Shown here piece after piece: positions 1-11,890 of a DNA stretch of 64,000 nt. How positions within the stretch are numbered: the first letter of the stretch is position 1; each line of letters starts with the position of its first letter. The notes below the pieces were generated by a model. That model saw only the letters and a program-made list of their open reading frames with translations, was not told the origin of the DNA and searched no databases. A program made the translations under genes and the position numbers. Source of the DNA: Cacajao melanocephalus (lineage: Eukaryota > Chordata > Mammalia > Primates > Pitheciidae); assembly GCA_963573385.1 (NCBI GenBank), contig CAUYLG010059098.1, forward strand, positions 20,657 to 84,656, given 5' to 3'.

Positions 1-444
1 TGATCCCTATATGGCACATCAAATATTTTCTTAGTTTAAGCAAACTATAGTTCATTATATTTAAGGTCATTTTATACTTTGCAAGGCTCCTTGAATTAAT
101 TGGCTATGCTCAGCTGTGATATAGAACCATAGTTGTTGGGGTTTTTTTTGGAGGGGGATAAGGGGAGGTATCAATAAATATTATTGGGAAAAAAATGGAA
201 TTGCCATCTGAATTGATGATTTGAAATAATATCAAGTCTACTGTTCAAAAGACAGGGAAGAAGCTATTTTTTCACCAAATAGTAATATTTCCCAGGAATC
301 CAGCATAGGAGCGTAAACTAGATTATTTAATTCAGTGATTCTCTTTGCTCAGAGAGGGACAGTGGCATCACAAGAACTCCTTTGTAGAGGAAACTGATGC
401 CATGAGGGGGAGAGGGTGTTGCCAGTAAATAGGGAGTCCTTCTA
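1..444. other. Unassigned AT-rich sequence
   Basis: I see no recognisable repeat, RNA gene or credible coding frame here. Confidence 0.4.
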
Positions 445-593
445 TTCAATTTTTAGTTGAAAAATAAATATTATATATATTATATATATTTATGGTATAC
501 AATGTGATGTTTTGATGTATGTGTACATTGCAAAGCAGTTAAATCAAAATAGCATATCAACGAACTCACCTACTTACTATTTATTTGGTGGGC
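445..593 (-). mobile_element. L1 3' UTR, antisense, first part
   Basis: The stretch around 490-590, with a tatggtatacaatgtgatg motif followed by the cacctacttac segment, matches the 3' UTR of L1M/L1PB elements read in antisense. The element resumes at 1034 after an LTR insertion. It is non-coding and 5' truncated. Confidence 0.8.
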
Positions 594-1033
594 TGATAAA
601 AACTTCAGCCGAATTACATTTAAAGAAGATTAATTCAGCAATGAACAATTCACACATTGGGCAGCTCCCAGAATCACGGCAGATTCAGAGACTCCATGGG
701 TGACTCGTGGTCAGAACAAATTTATAGAGAAAAAGGTAACCTGATACACAGGTAAAGTGACATACAGGAATCGGAAGTGAGGTAAAGAAACAGTGAGATT
801 GGTTACAGCTCAGCGTTTGCCTGCTTTGAATGCAGTTTGAACATTCAGCAGTCTATAAGTGGTTGAAGTATGGCCGCTAGGATTTGCCAACACTCAACTA
901 TTGCTACAGGTTCATACTATAAAGTTAGTTTTTCAATTTTGTCTTACCATTAAGCTAGCTTACAGTTCATCCACAAGGACTCAAATGTAGAAGTATGGAG
1001 CCCTTCTCAGGCCATATTTAGTTTGCTTTAACA
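594..1033. mobile_element. Solo LTR inserted in the L1 3' UTR
   Basis: This 440-bp block starts with TG and ends with CA, and it interrupts an L1 3' UTR whose two halves are colinear at 593 and 1034. The flanks show a degenerate short duplication (gtggg on the left, gggtg on the right). The internal text, with its run on cagcagattcagagactcc and the later ggttacagctc, resembles ERVL-type LTRs such as the MER21/LTR33 groups. I am not certain of the family. No viral gene is present. Confidence 0.55.
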
Positions 1034-1160
1034 GGGTGAACACTTAAAAGTCTACTCTCCTAGTAGTTTTCAAGCATACATTATTATTAACTATGTCTTT
1101 CTTGAATTTGTTACTTCCGTCTAACTGCAATTTTGTATTCTTTGACCAACGTCTCCTCAG
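1034..1160 (-). mobile_element. L1 3' UTR, antisense, second part
   Basis: This continues the element at 445-593. The acttaaaagtctactctcc and attattattaactatg motifs are standard antisense L1 3' UTR text. It stops abruptly at about 1160, where the sequence flips to L1 sense orientation. Confidence 0.8.
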
Positions 1161-1224
1161 TGCCTGATCTCACTTACCTGTGGAATCTAAAAAAACTCTT
1201 AGAAGCGGAGAGTGGAATGATGGT
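1161..1224 (+). mobile_element. Inverted 5' segment of the same L1
   Basis: The segment holding gatctcactt, gtggaatctaaaaaaactc and agtggaatgatgg is the sense-strand end of L1M ORF2 and the start of its 3' UTR. It lies directly beside the antisense 3' UTR. The piece belongs about 30 bases upstream of where the antisense part stops, so the two halves look like one insertion with a 5' inversion (twin priming). Confidence 0.7.
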
Positions 1225-1600
1225 CCTTCTATATTTGCTTCTATATTTCCTATAGGACAAACGGTATTCTGGTTTTCAAGATAAACCAATCCTTTTCCCA
1301 TACCCACGTCCTTCTCCCCTTCTTTGTTGTTTCTTTCCCTACTTTCCCACCTCTCACCAATGCCCTCTCCATCTCCTGCCCTGGTCAATATCATCTTTTT
1401 GTTGTAACTTTCTTAACCTGCTCTAGGAATGGCTAGAGGCATCCTCCTTTTTGTCCACATACTCTGTCCTTGTTCTGTGAATGGTGTTCACTGCATTTCA
1501 TTTCATGCTACTCTTAAATCTGTATCATTCTGGGCTGAGGGCTCCTTGATAACAGAGATTCTATATTGTTTATCTTTGTAGCAATATGGCCGCTGCAGAG
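1225..1600. other. Unassigned sequence
   Basis: No repeat family or coding potential recognised. The + strand is pyrimidine-rich around 1300-1380. Confidence 0.4.
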
Positions 1601-1793
1601 CAGGAGTCAGTCCATTTCTTCTGTACAGGCAGATGGTAAACATTTTTGGCTTTGTAGACCATTAGGTTTCTGTTACAACTACTCAGCTTTACTGTTGTCA
1701 CAAGGCCAGACGTGGTCAATATGTAAAGGAATGGGTTTACAATAGCTATCTTTACAAACACACGTGGAGGGCTGGATTTAGTTTTCTGACGTG
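1601..1793. mobile_element. hAT-Charlie non-autonomous element (MER3-like)
   Basis: The order of motifs (gagtcag, cagatggtaaacattttt, ggctttgtagacca, caactactcagct, then gggctggattta and ttctgac) follows a common mammalian hAT MITE of about 200 bp. Terminal cag-gtc-like inverted ends are partly visible at both sides. The MER3 name is tentative. It carries no coding capacity. Confidence 0.6.
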
Positions 1794-2530
1794 GTTTCAT
1801 ATAATCCAGTAGGATCTAATAAATGGTCATGAGAGGAATGAATGAAAAATGCTCATATTCTTCAAAAGTTAAAGCATTCAACAACTTTTAATAAAGTTTA
1901 AAAAACTAAATAGAAATTAAGCACTAAACATAAATAATATATATATGTGTATGTATTAGAAATACAGAGTGCTGCAGTAAGACTAAATACAAAAGAAAGC
2001 AAGAAAGTGATGAATACAGCATTTAGGATAACAGCTTCTCTGGGCAGAGGAATGCAGGGAGTTGGAATACGGGAACCAAATAGCAAAAATCAGTTATTTT
2101 AAACATTATATTTTTGTGCAGATACCTATTATATTATTATAAACATGTAAAAAATAGGTCATACATGGACTAATGATGAGAGTAGTCATGAGTCAAGAAT
2201 AACGTTTAATATATTTTTTAGGTCAAAACCATAAAAGAAGTTCTTATAGTTATCCCCATCCTTATATATTCTCAACCTTCCCATTGATCAAGATTTTTCA
2301 AATGACAATATTACTTTGATATCTTCAACACATTCTTTCAATGTCTCAGGTGGTAATTGTTGAGACCAGAGTTTTAAACAGATTCAAAATGCTTTAGGTG
2401 TTCTTTTGCCACCATTGTGCTCCTCATGGTTGATTAGAATTATTAGAATTGCATTCTGCTATGACTCTCAGAGCACTGGCTTCAGAAGTGGGCAGGTAGG
2501 TGCTCCAAGAGGAAGCTGGCATTGAAAGCC
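1794..2530. other. Unassigned AT-rich sequence
   Basis: No recognisable element, apart from a short TA/TG-rich patch near 1935-1955. Confidence 0.4.
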
Positions 2531-2765
2531 CAGTGTAGCCTAGTGGGTAAGCCTATAGCCTTCAAAGCCAATCTCCTTGGCTTTAAATCTCCACTCTGCC
2601 TCTTACTCCCTGTCTTAATGCCGGCAACCACTGCTATTCCTCCTCTGTAAGATGGGGACAATTGTAGCATATACTTCATAGGGGTATGGTGAACATGAAA
2701 TTTGCTAGTAGAGGAGATATTGCCAGAAAAGAGCTGACACATAGTGGTTGCTGATGAAATGTTGT
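2531..2765 (+). mobile_element. MIR SINE, near full length
   Basis: A tRNA-derived head (cctagtgggtaagc), the core (aatctccactctgcctcttac), ctctgtaagatggggacaa and the tail (gagctgacacatagtgg) occur in MIR order over about 235 bp. MIR is an ancient mammalian SINE mobilised by L2. It is heavily diverged and has no tRNA function. Confidence 0.9.
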
Positions 2766-5070
2766 CTCTTGTTAGTATGATTATCAAACAATTTTGGTTC
2801 CTCTCTTCATTTAATAAGAATTCTGGAAGGAGTCATGAGTCTACCTTTTGCCTAGGCATTCAGAAATATGAGGGTCACATTTGGTGCCACTTTCTTTGGT
2901 CTCTCTCTCTGTGATGGCCACAACATGACAGCTATAACTGCAGCGATTTTGTCTCCATTCCACACTGGGAGAAGGAAAAGAGGAGAATACAAGGGATAAG
3001 CCAGACAAGCTTATATCGTAGCAAGGCACAAGTGTCTAAGCCAAGGCAATGATTTCCATTTAAAGACCGTTGGGTAGATCCATGTGACACAGAGCATCAC
3101 CCAGCTTTATGGCAGGATGAACCACGAAGTCCTATTCTAGTTGGTTATATGTAACTCAGAACAAAGCAAGAGGACTACTCAGCCTTAAGAAAAGCACAAT
3201 GAGCACTGGGCAGGCAACCTGCAAAGTGTCAAAAACTCCTACTCCTTCCTAACCGTGCTCTCTCTATTCTGCCCAGCCTAGCACCTAGGTAAAGCAGAAG
3301 AAAATGGAGCTTTGTCTTTTTGTCAACAGTGAAAAGTGTACCTTCTACAGCAAGCAACAGGTGGTGCTCTTCTGCAGCAGCTGTAACGCTGTAAACACTT
3401 TGCTGTTGTAATTTTAGCATTCTTGTGTGGTGGTCAGCTTGTTCTGGATCTGAACTTTCTTGACACTGCAATTATATTCTGGGCCTCTCTTTTGTAGTTT
3501 CCCTTGAGGGCTTGTTAAATAATCTGGACATATTATTTGAAAATTATTGAGTAACAGATCTCCCTGATCCTTAGACCTGTGATTTTTCGTGCAAAATTTC
3601 ATTTTGGAAAATACTTGTTCTGCCTGAGTAATTTTTTAGTGGAGAATCTCAAGAAATGCAATATATCTACATCTACCTATATCTATATATCTCAAGTGGG
3701 CACATCCAAAATTCCACCTTCTATACCTATGAGGAACTCCTCAAAGATAGTTTGACTCATGGCCACCCCCAAAATATTAGCCTCAATTAATACTTTCATC
3801 TTGAACAGAATTATGTCTTGAATATTATGTCTCTACTAAAAATCAGGAATGAATCACTTAATCTGCATCTTTTTAAAATCAGCTTACATGCAACTTACTT
3901 TTGAACTTTAAAATTTTACTTAATGTTAAAATTAGTAAGCTGTTCAACTAGTTCAAGTCTCAAAATAATACAAACATTTTGTGTTGTGACTTTCATACTA
4001 ATATTTCATCAGTTGTTTTCAGGTAATCATATATTAGATTATTAAATTTGTGTATATTCTTCTGGTGTTTCCTTATTGCAAATATGAAAGTGAATATGTA
4101 ATTCCATTTAACCATCTTTCCAACACAGAGTCAGCATTCTATATGGATTTTTGGTACCATTTTTCACCTAATATATCATAGAAAATCTTTATATATTTAG
4201 AAGAATTCTGTTTGATAGCTTGCAAACTGTTTTACTATTCAAGCTCTATTTTGCTAAAGATCATCTACCCTGCTCTCCAACTTCTCTGGCATTCTCTTTC
4301 TCTCAGAAATTTTGTTTGCTTTTCTCTTACCTCGAATAGGTGCTATTACTCTTAAAAACAAACAAAACTAGGGTATACATTGCCTCTCATTACCTTCAGC
4401 ATGTTTTCTTAGAGATAAACCTTCAAAATCTATCTAATAACTGAGAGGTCAATCTTTAACATCACCTGATAGTAGTTTCAGATCCAAAGTATGTCAAAAA
4501 ACAAAAACAATATGATTTTAAAGCTCCTTGCATATCGAAGAATGATAAACCAAAATTTATGTCTGTAGCCTTCAAGATCTGAAATCAACCACCTCAGGAA
4601 TCTGCAAGTGATTTTGATTATATTTTTCCTTTTGAATGACTTGGGAAGGTGGATTTTCTTCTACAGATTCAGTATAGAATTAGAAGAGGCAACGTTTATT
4701 AGTGAGCTACAGGGTAGGTATTGATTGTTCTGGAAAGTTTAAGGGAGCTGGAATTCATGACTGACATTTATAAAATCATGGCATATGGAAACACATATAT
4801 TTTTATTCATCTAATTTCAGAATACCACAACCAAGTCACATTCCTGAAATTCAGAAGTGATAGTTTTAGGACAAATACCACAGCCGTTCTTTACACACCA
4901 GATAGGAAGGATGTTGACCTCGTTTCTGGAAAGGGCTATAATAGATGGAGAGTGTAAGTAGGTATAAAAGTATTTCAATATATTTAGATGATGAGTCTAC
5001 AAAGAAAATAGAAAAAAATAGGGATGACTGATTTACATTTCTACCTTTGGAAATGACATTGTGTTGGGCA
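2766..5070. other. Unassigned sequence
   Basis: About 2.3 kb without a repeat I can name. Short open frames near 3229-3602 and 4721-4957 have no recognisable domain or splice context. A short ctacctatatctatatatc patch lies at 3670-3693. Confidence 0.35.
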
Positions 5071-5180
5071 TTTGATTGATCTAAGGAAGAGTCTTTATGC
5101 AGAGATCAAACAGGGAGCACCACATGACCTGTGTAGTTGGTCTGACCCGGTACTGCCGAGGCTAGGTTCTCACCTAAGGT

Positions 5181-5240
5181 GCAGATCTGTGAGGTCCTGG
5201 AGGTCCTGTGCAGACCCTGTGAGGTCCTGGAGGTCCCTCT
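5181..5240. repeat. Two-copy tandem repeat, about 30 bp unit
   Basis: The block ctgtgaggtcctggaggtcc occurs at 5187-5206 and again at 5217-5236, each preceded by gcaga. The two units are about 29-30 bp long and nearly identical. The patch is GC-richer than its AT-rich surroundings and lies just upstream of the minisatellite at 5455. Confidence 0.9.
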
Positions 5241-5454
5241 GTCTCAATCACTGAACTGGGATCCTCAGCTTTGCCCAGTGTCTTATAGTAACTTGAAATT
5301 GAGCTCATCTCAGGATGTAATCAAGCTTGTGCCTCCAAGTAAGAAGGGCTGGACCAAGGTCAGGGGGTGATGAATGCAATGTCATTGGAGAAGGAAATGC
5401 TTATGAGAATGTACAGCTACCCTAGTCATGGATTCATCCCCAAGAGGAATAGTT

Positions 5455-5955
5455 TTGGAGGATAAGATGATAAAAGGTGATGTAAATAATTTATTGGGGA
5501 TGAGATGATAAAAATCAATGTAAATGGTTTATTGAAATAAAATAATAGAAAAAGTTGATAGAAATAGTTTATTGGGGACAGTATGATGAAGGTTAGTATA
5601 AATATTTACTGGATATAGGATGAAGGAGTTGGTGTAAACATTTTACTGTGGATTGGATGAAAAAAGTTGATATAGTTTATTGGGGGATAGGGTGATGGAT
5701 ATAGTGTAAATATTTATTGGGAGCAGTGAAGGAAGTTGATGTAAATATTTTATAAGAGATAGGATGATGGATATTGATATGGTTTATTGGGAATAGGATG
5801 ATGGAAATGGTGTAAATATTTCTTGAGATAGGATGATAGAAGTTTATGTGAATAGTTTATTGGGGGGTCAGATGTCAGAAGCTGGTGTAGTATATTAAGG
5901 GTAGGATGATGAAAGCTGATGTGAATAGTTTATTGGATATAGCATGATGGAAGTT
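5455..5955 (+). repeat. AT-rich minisatellite, 36-37 bp unit, about 13 copies
   Basis: The motif tttattg or a variant recurs near 5490, 5528, 5568, 5605, 5642, 5676, 5713, 5748, 5783, 5819, 5856, 5891 and 5929, spaced 34-40 bases (mean about 36.6). Each unit has three parts: ggataggatgatgg, then gttgatgtaaata, then gtttattggg. Copies are diverged by substitutions and small indels, so the array is old. The spacing is not a constant multiple of three, and no long open frame crosses it. Confidence 0.9.
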
Positions 5956-8519
5956 GACCTCAACTCTAATTGAATTGTGTATTAACCTTCATGATCTCAT
6001 CTCAGAAGTCATGTTCCTCTGGAATGATGACCACGTTAAATGGGCATGAATGCTCCGTGTGTCCTCGCTTCTGTCCCAGATAAACATTGCCTTTAATGTT
6101 TACCTTTTATCTGATCCATTTAAAGGGACATTTTTGTGCATATTTTCTGGTAGTCTGTTTAGTTGCATTACTACATATTTAATATGCTGGGCTGTTTATT
6201 GTCATTAAAAGGAATGATGCACATGATGTTGCAAGCCTTACATTCACATGTGTCTCAGAAACCAGAAGGCTGTGACTCAAAAGGCATGTAACGGATAGAT
6301 AAATGGGTTGATGTTTTAGAAATGGAGCTTTCACTGATGTGAGAGAAGGTAAGAACATATGTTGATATGCCAACAATCAGCTGATTTAAAGACTCACAGA
6401 CTACTGGCATTCTCACAAGTTTTGTAGTCAAGAAATCTACTTCATTTTGTTTAACCCTGGGACTTCCAAACTTATTTGACTCCAAGTTTTTGTTTCCATT
6501 AATATTGTTGGAAAACCTGTCTGAACAACCCATATAGATTCGTACAAATTCTGATTAGTATTGGATAGTTAACACATGAGGTCCTAGTTATATGAGCAAC
6601 AAAAAATTATTTTTAAAAAGTACTCAGAAAAAGTATAAATTCTAGATATTTGTGCATGAAGTGAGTTGGCATTCAGAAACCTTTTCTAGATTTAAGTCAA
6701 CTTTATTTTTTCTAATAATTGAAATAGAATCTACTTTAGGAATCTTTTCAGTTGACTTTAATAAATACTATGTCAAGGTATTTATAGATCAAAATTTTAG
6801 AATATTTTTGAATGGATTTTGGGAATGAAAGAAAAAGCAAAAACAACATACCTCTTTAAAGGTTTAGGCTAAGAGTAAGTTTATGGCAAAATAGGAGTTC
6901 TTGACCTTTTATTTTAACCAGAAGTAATTCTTGGGTTTCTTGTGGACAAGTTATTTTGAGTTCAGCCCTGTCAGTGCTCATGAAAGGGTAAGACAACCCA
7001 TATTGTCAAAGAAGTGGCTATCTTATGGAGAAGTTGGGGACAGCAGGGTGTAACAAGTAATAAGAAAAATAAGATACGCACAGGAATAATTGTAAAAAAA
7101 GCTTTTATACAAACATGACCTTGGATGTGCCCAATATAAATGCAGCTGCTAGACCTCTGTTAGTGTATTCCTATTCCCAAAGAAGTTATGGGAATTATAT
7201 TAAATTTAAAAGCAGAAAAAAGTTTAAAAGTTGGTTGACATTCTTTTAATCCAAGACCTGCCATTTTTGTTAAGTTCATATTAAGTCCCAGAGGCTTGTT
7301 GTAGGACATAAAATACTGCACCAGCCTCTCTGAATCATAGTCCTCCAAAGACTTATTCCATCTATTATTTTACCGCACTTCGTGAAGCTAACTCATGGAT
7401 TCCTGTGTGATACAAATTGCCTTTTAGTGGAGGAGCACTGGATTACAGATGAAACGATGTGGATTACAGTGCCTGGATTGACATTCACTCAATCCTACGT
7501 CTTAACCTCAATAACAACATCAGTAAATAACTAAAGCCATAATCACCCATGGTCATTTTTCGTCATATGAAATATAAAAATGCAATAATTTACATGAAAA
7601 TATTGAAATTATGATGTCATGCATGCATGTCGTTGTAAATTAAATACCCTTTCTGTTGACCATATCTGCCTTCATCAACCACTTGAAACTGATAATTTCC
7701 TTTGCCATTTGTCCGCAGGCTTTGGTTGGAAATACTTGTCCTTAGATACCTTTTGGAGGCACAGGTAGCCTAGCAGCTTCCTGTGAAAGGTAGATTAATG
7801 TGCCTTCAGGTTGAGAATTCAGTCTGCCTCTATGATAGTTCGTTTTTGCTTTTATTTAATTTTTAAAATTATACATTTAGCAATTACCAGATACTTAGGG
7901 TGGGACTATATACTCCCAGAACCTCATAACTTTTGGTTGCTATTGACTTATTGCTAATGCAACTGGTAGGCATGACAACAGGGAAAACTACCTTAAAAAG
8001 GAATTTTGCTAAAGTCATGTGTTTTTAATGGCCTTTTTCTGTTGTTGTTAAACCTGCAATCTTTCTTTATTGGACAATTTTTGTCCATGCTATTGATTTC
8101 ATGAATATCCGACTATTTGGCAAAATGTTAAAAGAAAGTATCAATATTTTATGTCGATTTAGTGGAACATAGGGAAAACATAAATATTCGGTAAAAGTAG
8201 AAACTGAGAAAATCCGGAGTTGATTTCTTCATAAATGAGATGAGTTTTGTACCTAGAATTTGCTGTGTTCCAATGGCAGTGGTAATTCCAAGGGGAATTC
8301 TGACTTCCCAATTGGAAGACAGTATTGAAGACATGTTAACTCCCTAAGTGATTACTTTAAAATGAGCACTGTTAGATTTTTCTGGAGTTCTAATGGTTAA
8401 ATTTAAGGTGATGACACTCACTTTTCTTTTTAATTACATACATTCTCTCTTCCTGATATCATCAGTGATTCATCCCTCTTTTTGATCTTTCACCTTCTTC
8501 CTTTGTACAACAATCTTAT
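5956..8519. other. Unassigned sequence
   Basis: About 2.6 kb with no repeat family I can name and no convincing coding frame. It is AT-rich throughout. Confidence 0.35.
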
Positions 8520-8549
8520 GTTTTGTTTTGTTTTGTTTTGTTTTGTTTT
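8520..8549 (+). repeat. (TTTTG)n microsatellite
   Basis: About six uninterrupted gttttgtttt-type units. Confidence 0.95.
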
Positions 8550-8649
8550 AAAGTTCACTGGGGAACATTTCAGCTCCCTGGTGTGTATTTGCCATATATA
8601 AGCTAGGATTGTTTTTCAGTATTTCCTGGTGAGTTTAATTTTTATCATT

Positions 8650-9801
8650 ATGTTCTGATGTGCTACCTCTTTACTAAAGACTTTTACCTTGAGATCTTAT
8701 AATATTAATGCAGGTAGAATAAGAGGGCTTCGGCTACTATTTTTCTGGTATGTCTTTTTCTCTCCTGTTACTTTCAAAATTTTGTGTGTCCTGAATGTTT
8801 TAGGTATGGCCTTTTTCAGCTAGTCATAACGAGATGTTTTAAAATGAAATGTCAAATTCTCTCTTTAACGGTTGAATTGAGTAAACATTTACTCTATTTT
8901 GGTTTAATTTCTCCCATTATAATTGATACTTTTTTATTTATCCTGTATTTTCTGTTTTTTTTCTCCTACATTCTAGATTTATTTTTATTGTCAAAGAATT
9001 TTGCTCTATGTAACTTCATCTGCCCCTCTCTTGTTTTGAAAGATTACACTCTTATTACTATCCTATTATTGGTTATCCTTAAAATTGTGAATACTCAAAT
9101 AGAGAGTTTAAATGCAATCTATATTTCTACCAATGAAATATCACAAGAAATTGAGAATACCTAAATTCTAAACACCTCCTTTGCATCTTCTAAGTTCTGC
9201 CTTCCCCTTCTCTCCTATTCTGTTTGGTTACTCCCTGAATTAGATATTCTTATTTTTGCTTAATATATTTAGTATTTGTGTAAATTTAATGGGATTTGCC
9301 AACTCACTAGTCTCACTATTAGAGTTGTTGTCCTTGTTTCCAAGGTAAATGCTTTTCTTTGTGTACAATTGGGTTGTCTTGCATGTTTTTCTTGATGACT
9401 AGGTGTACTATTTTTGCCATAGGTAAAGGTACTCTAGGTTGATGGCAATTTCTTCACGGGGTTTTGAAGACACTTTATTCACTGTTTCCTGGCTTCCCAT
9501 CATTGCTGTTGAGAAGCCTCCATCAGCCTAATGGTTGATTTTTGAAAATAATGGCTCCTTTCCCACCCCTGGCTGTTTTGAACATCATCTCTATGACTTC
9601 CATAATTTGCCAGCTCCCTACATTCCAGCTAAGTGTAAATTTCTTCTTGATTTATGTAGTTTGTGAATTACTGAGCTTGCTGAATCTGAAGAGTCACAGC
9701 TTTCCTAAATATGAGCTCCTTCCAGCTATACTTCCTGCTTCCCTCTTGCTTTTCTAGTTTTTAGGATTTGGATCTGATATATGTCAGACACAGTATTACT
9801 A
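8650..9801 (-). mobile_element. Old L1/HAL1 element, antisense, first part
   Basis: Several landmarks of antisense L1M/HAL1 sequence appear in the correct order: attataattgatac near 8920, ccatcattgctgttgagaagcc near 9497, the tttgaaaataatggct block near 9542 and gagcttgctgaatctgaag near 9672. The match is old and patchy, and all frames are broken. The Alu at 9802 interrupts it. Confidence 0.65.
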
Positions 9802-10056
9802 TTTTTGTTTGTTTGCTTGTTTTGAGGTGGAGTCTTGCTTTGTCACCCAGGTTGGAGTGTAGCGGCTTCATCTTGGCTCACCTGTAGCTGACACCACAGA
9901 TACATGCCACGACGCCTAGCTAATTTTTTAATTTTTTGTAGCGACAGGACCTTACCATGTTGGTCAGGCTGGTCTTGAACTCCTGGGTTCAAACAATCTG
10001 CCTTCCTGAGCCTCCCAAAGTGCTAGGATTTCAGGTGTGAACCACCATGCATGGCC
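9802..10056 (-). mobile_element. Alu, internally deleted, antisense
   Basis: Antisense Alu landmarks are present: gagtcttgctttgtcaccc, gttggtcaggctggtc and cctcccaaagtgctaggatt, ending in catggcc. About 50 bp of the usual caacctctgcctcc region between ggctcac and acaccacag is missing. It sits inside the antisense L1/HAL1. Confidence 0.92.
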
Positions 10057-10606
10057 TATAACTCATTTTTTTTTTCTCACCCTTATGTTCCGTTATTTGT
10101 CTCTTTGTCCTGCATTTGTATATGATATTTAAGATATAATTTCTAATATACTAATAATTTTCTTCAGCTCCATCTAATCTTCTGTTTATCTGCACTGTTT
10201 TCATTTTAATGCATAGTCTGAAATGCTCTATTTGTTGTGTCTTTTGTTTGTTTTTGCCAAGTCTACTTGTCCTTTTTCTAAAAAAAAAAAACAGTTTTTT
10301 TTTTTTACCTTGATGCCCTGTTCATACAGTCTGTTTCCTGCTTTGTTTCTGTAAACATCCTAAATGCATTTGAGTTACATCCAACAGTCTGTGTGTTTGA
10401 GGTATTACATTCTATGATTAAGCATACAAAAGTCTGAATTCCTTGAAGATCTAACGTGCTGTTTGCTTCTACAGCAAACTCTTGTTCTTGGTGGCTTGCT
10501 TGACCCTTTGTGTGGTTTTTAATTTGTGTTTGTGTGTTTGTTAACCTGTGCATCTGTAAAAAACCTTTACCCATTGTTCCTGGGGAGGAACCACCTTCCC
10601 AGTTCT
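10057..10606 (-). mobile_element. Old L1/HAL1 element, antisense, second part
   Basis: After the Alu the antisense HAL1-like text resumes (ttcttcagctccatctaatc, then bctgtttatctgc-like and ttcattttaatgc stretches). It fades out by about 10600. The match is diffuse. Confidence 0.5.
10280..10306. repeat. A12-cag-T12 perfect hairpin
   Basis: Twelve A, a 3-base spacer, then twelve T make a perfect inverted repeat of 27 bases. Confidence 0.9.
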
Positions 10607-11624
10607 AGGCATCCTGTGTGTTGCCAATATGGCACCATTGGAGGTCCAGTTATTGTCTTGGATCTTCTTAAATTGTGCAACTAAGATAAGGTCTAACCCC
10701 CAAACCTTTGCAAGGACAATTCTGAATCTACAAGTTCATTAGAGGAGACATTTTTTCAACTTAGATTTTAGGTCTGAAGGGTACATTTTTCTTTTTTTTT
10801 TCTATTAGCAGGTGGATATTTTTATTTTTTTTCTTGTATTAGCAGGCGGATATATTTTCTAGTCCAATACCAGACTGGCAGAATACTCTTTTGAGTTTGT
10901 GGCTGCAGGCAAGGTTTTCAATTCCAACCCCATCCTCAGTACAAGATCAGTATCTTGCTTATTCTCTATCCTGTTAATGACTAAGCCCCTCAGAGAAGTT
11001 TCCAGTCTTCTGAGCACACAGGTTTCCTGAACTTATTGTGTCTCTACCCCCTAGCAATTAATGACTTCTGCTTTCCTAGAATCGATTATGTCTTTTAAAG
11101 AACATTCCACTTTTTCTAGAACTTCCATGGCTTCTTTAGTGGGAATGTTGTTTGGGCATAACCAGTCTGCAATATTGGTGGGAGCACAAATTGTGCAGGT
11201 CTTCTTTTCCATTCATTCCACCTTTACTTCTCTCACTCACCTTCTTCAATGAATGAGGTCAGTAGCTTCTCAATGAACCTAATTGACTGGACACTCTCTT
11301 ATTTCTCTCTACTGGCAATTTCTTCTATGAGTTTAATCTTACTGAAATGCTTTAAGTGTATCCCAATTCTCTGCTCCAAACCCTACTCTACTCTTCCATT
11401 GTTCAACTATAAATATAAATTTCTTCTGGATTTTTTGATCTCTTACAATTTTCACTTCTCTACTTAGACAAATGAGTGTTGACTCCCCACTTTGTACAAA
11501 CTCAACTTTTGTCAGCCTGTTTTAAGCAAGGTCTCTAAAAATATTATCTTCTAACTCATTGCCTTGACTCATTTTACTGCCTTCTTCTGTAAAATGACTT
11601 TTCTTCTTCCTTATTTTGAGGTGA
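10607..11624. other. Mostly unassigned sequence with a 34-bp near-duplication
   Basis: At 10791-10858 a unit containing tattagcaggtggatat is followed by a second containing tattagcaggcggatat, giving a tandem pair of about 34 bp each with T-rich spacers. The rest may be remote L1/HAL1 sequence, but I cannot support it. Confidence 0.45.
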
Positions 11625-11890
11625 ATCCTAATCATTCTGCAAATCTCACTTTGTTTATGAAGATTTTACTAAACAATGTGGCTCCATCCCGCATAAAACT
11701 GTGAAGCATTTATTGTAATTGCTTGGAAGTAGCAGGTAAATACATTGAGACTTTTATTGCCTATGTTTTATGGACATTCACTTTGTCTTCCCAATTGCTT
11801 TTAATTGTAACAAAGATTTATAAAAAATGATCCATTAATCCCAAAGTGCCTAGCATAATGCTCGTTCTACTTAATAGAATAGCTGTACAA
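11625..11890 (+). mobile_element. Possible L2 LINE 3' fragment
   Basis: The order tgtaattgcttg, tttattgcctatgttttatgg, then agtgcctagcataatgctc and cttaatagaat resembles a degenerate L2 3' end. Similarity is weak, and a profile search would be needed to confirm it. Confidence 0.4.

Noticed and set aside
594..1033. Provirus
   Set aside because: Only one LTR is present, with no internal region. The same holds for the other LTRs in the window.
2531..2560. tRNA-like head
   Set aside because: It is the tRNA-derived part of a MIR SINE, not a tRNA gene.
5455..5955. Regularly spaced repeats resembling a CRISPR array
   Set aside because: The whole 36-37 bp unit repeats, with no unique spacers. The genome is eukaryotic and no cas genes are present.
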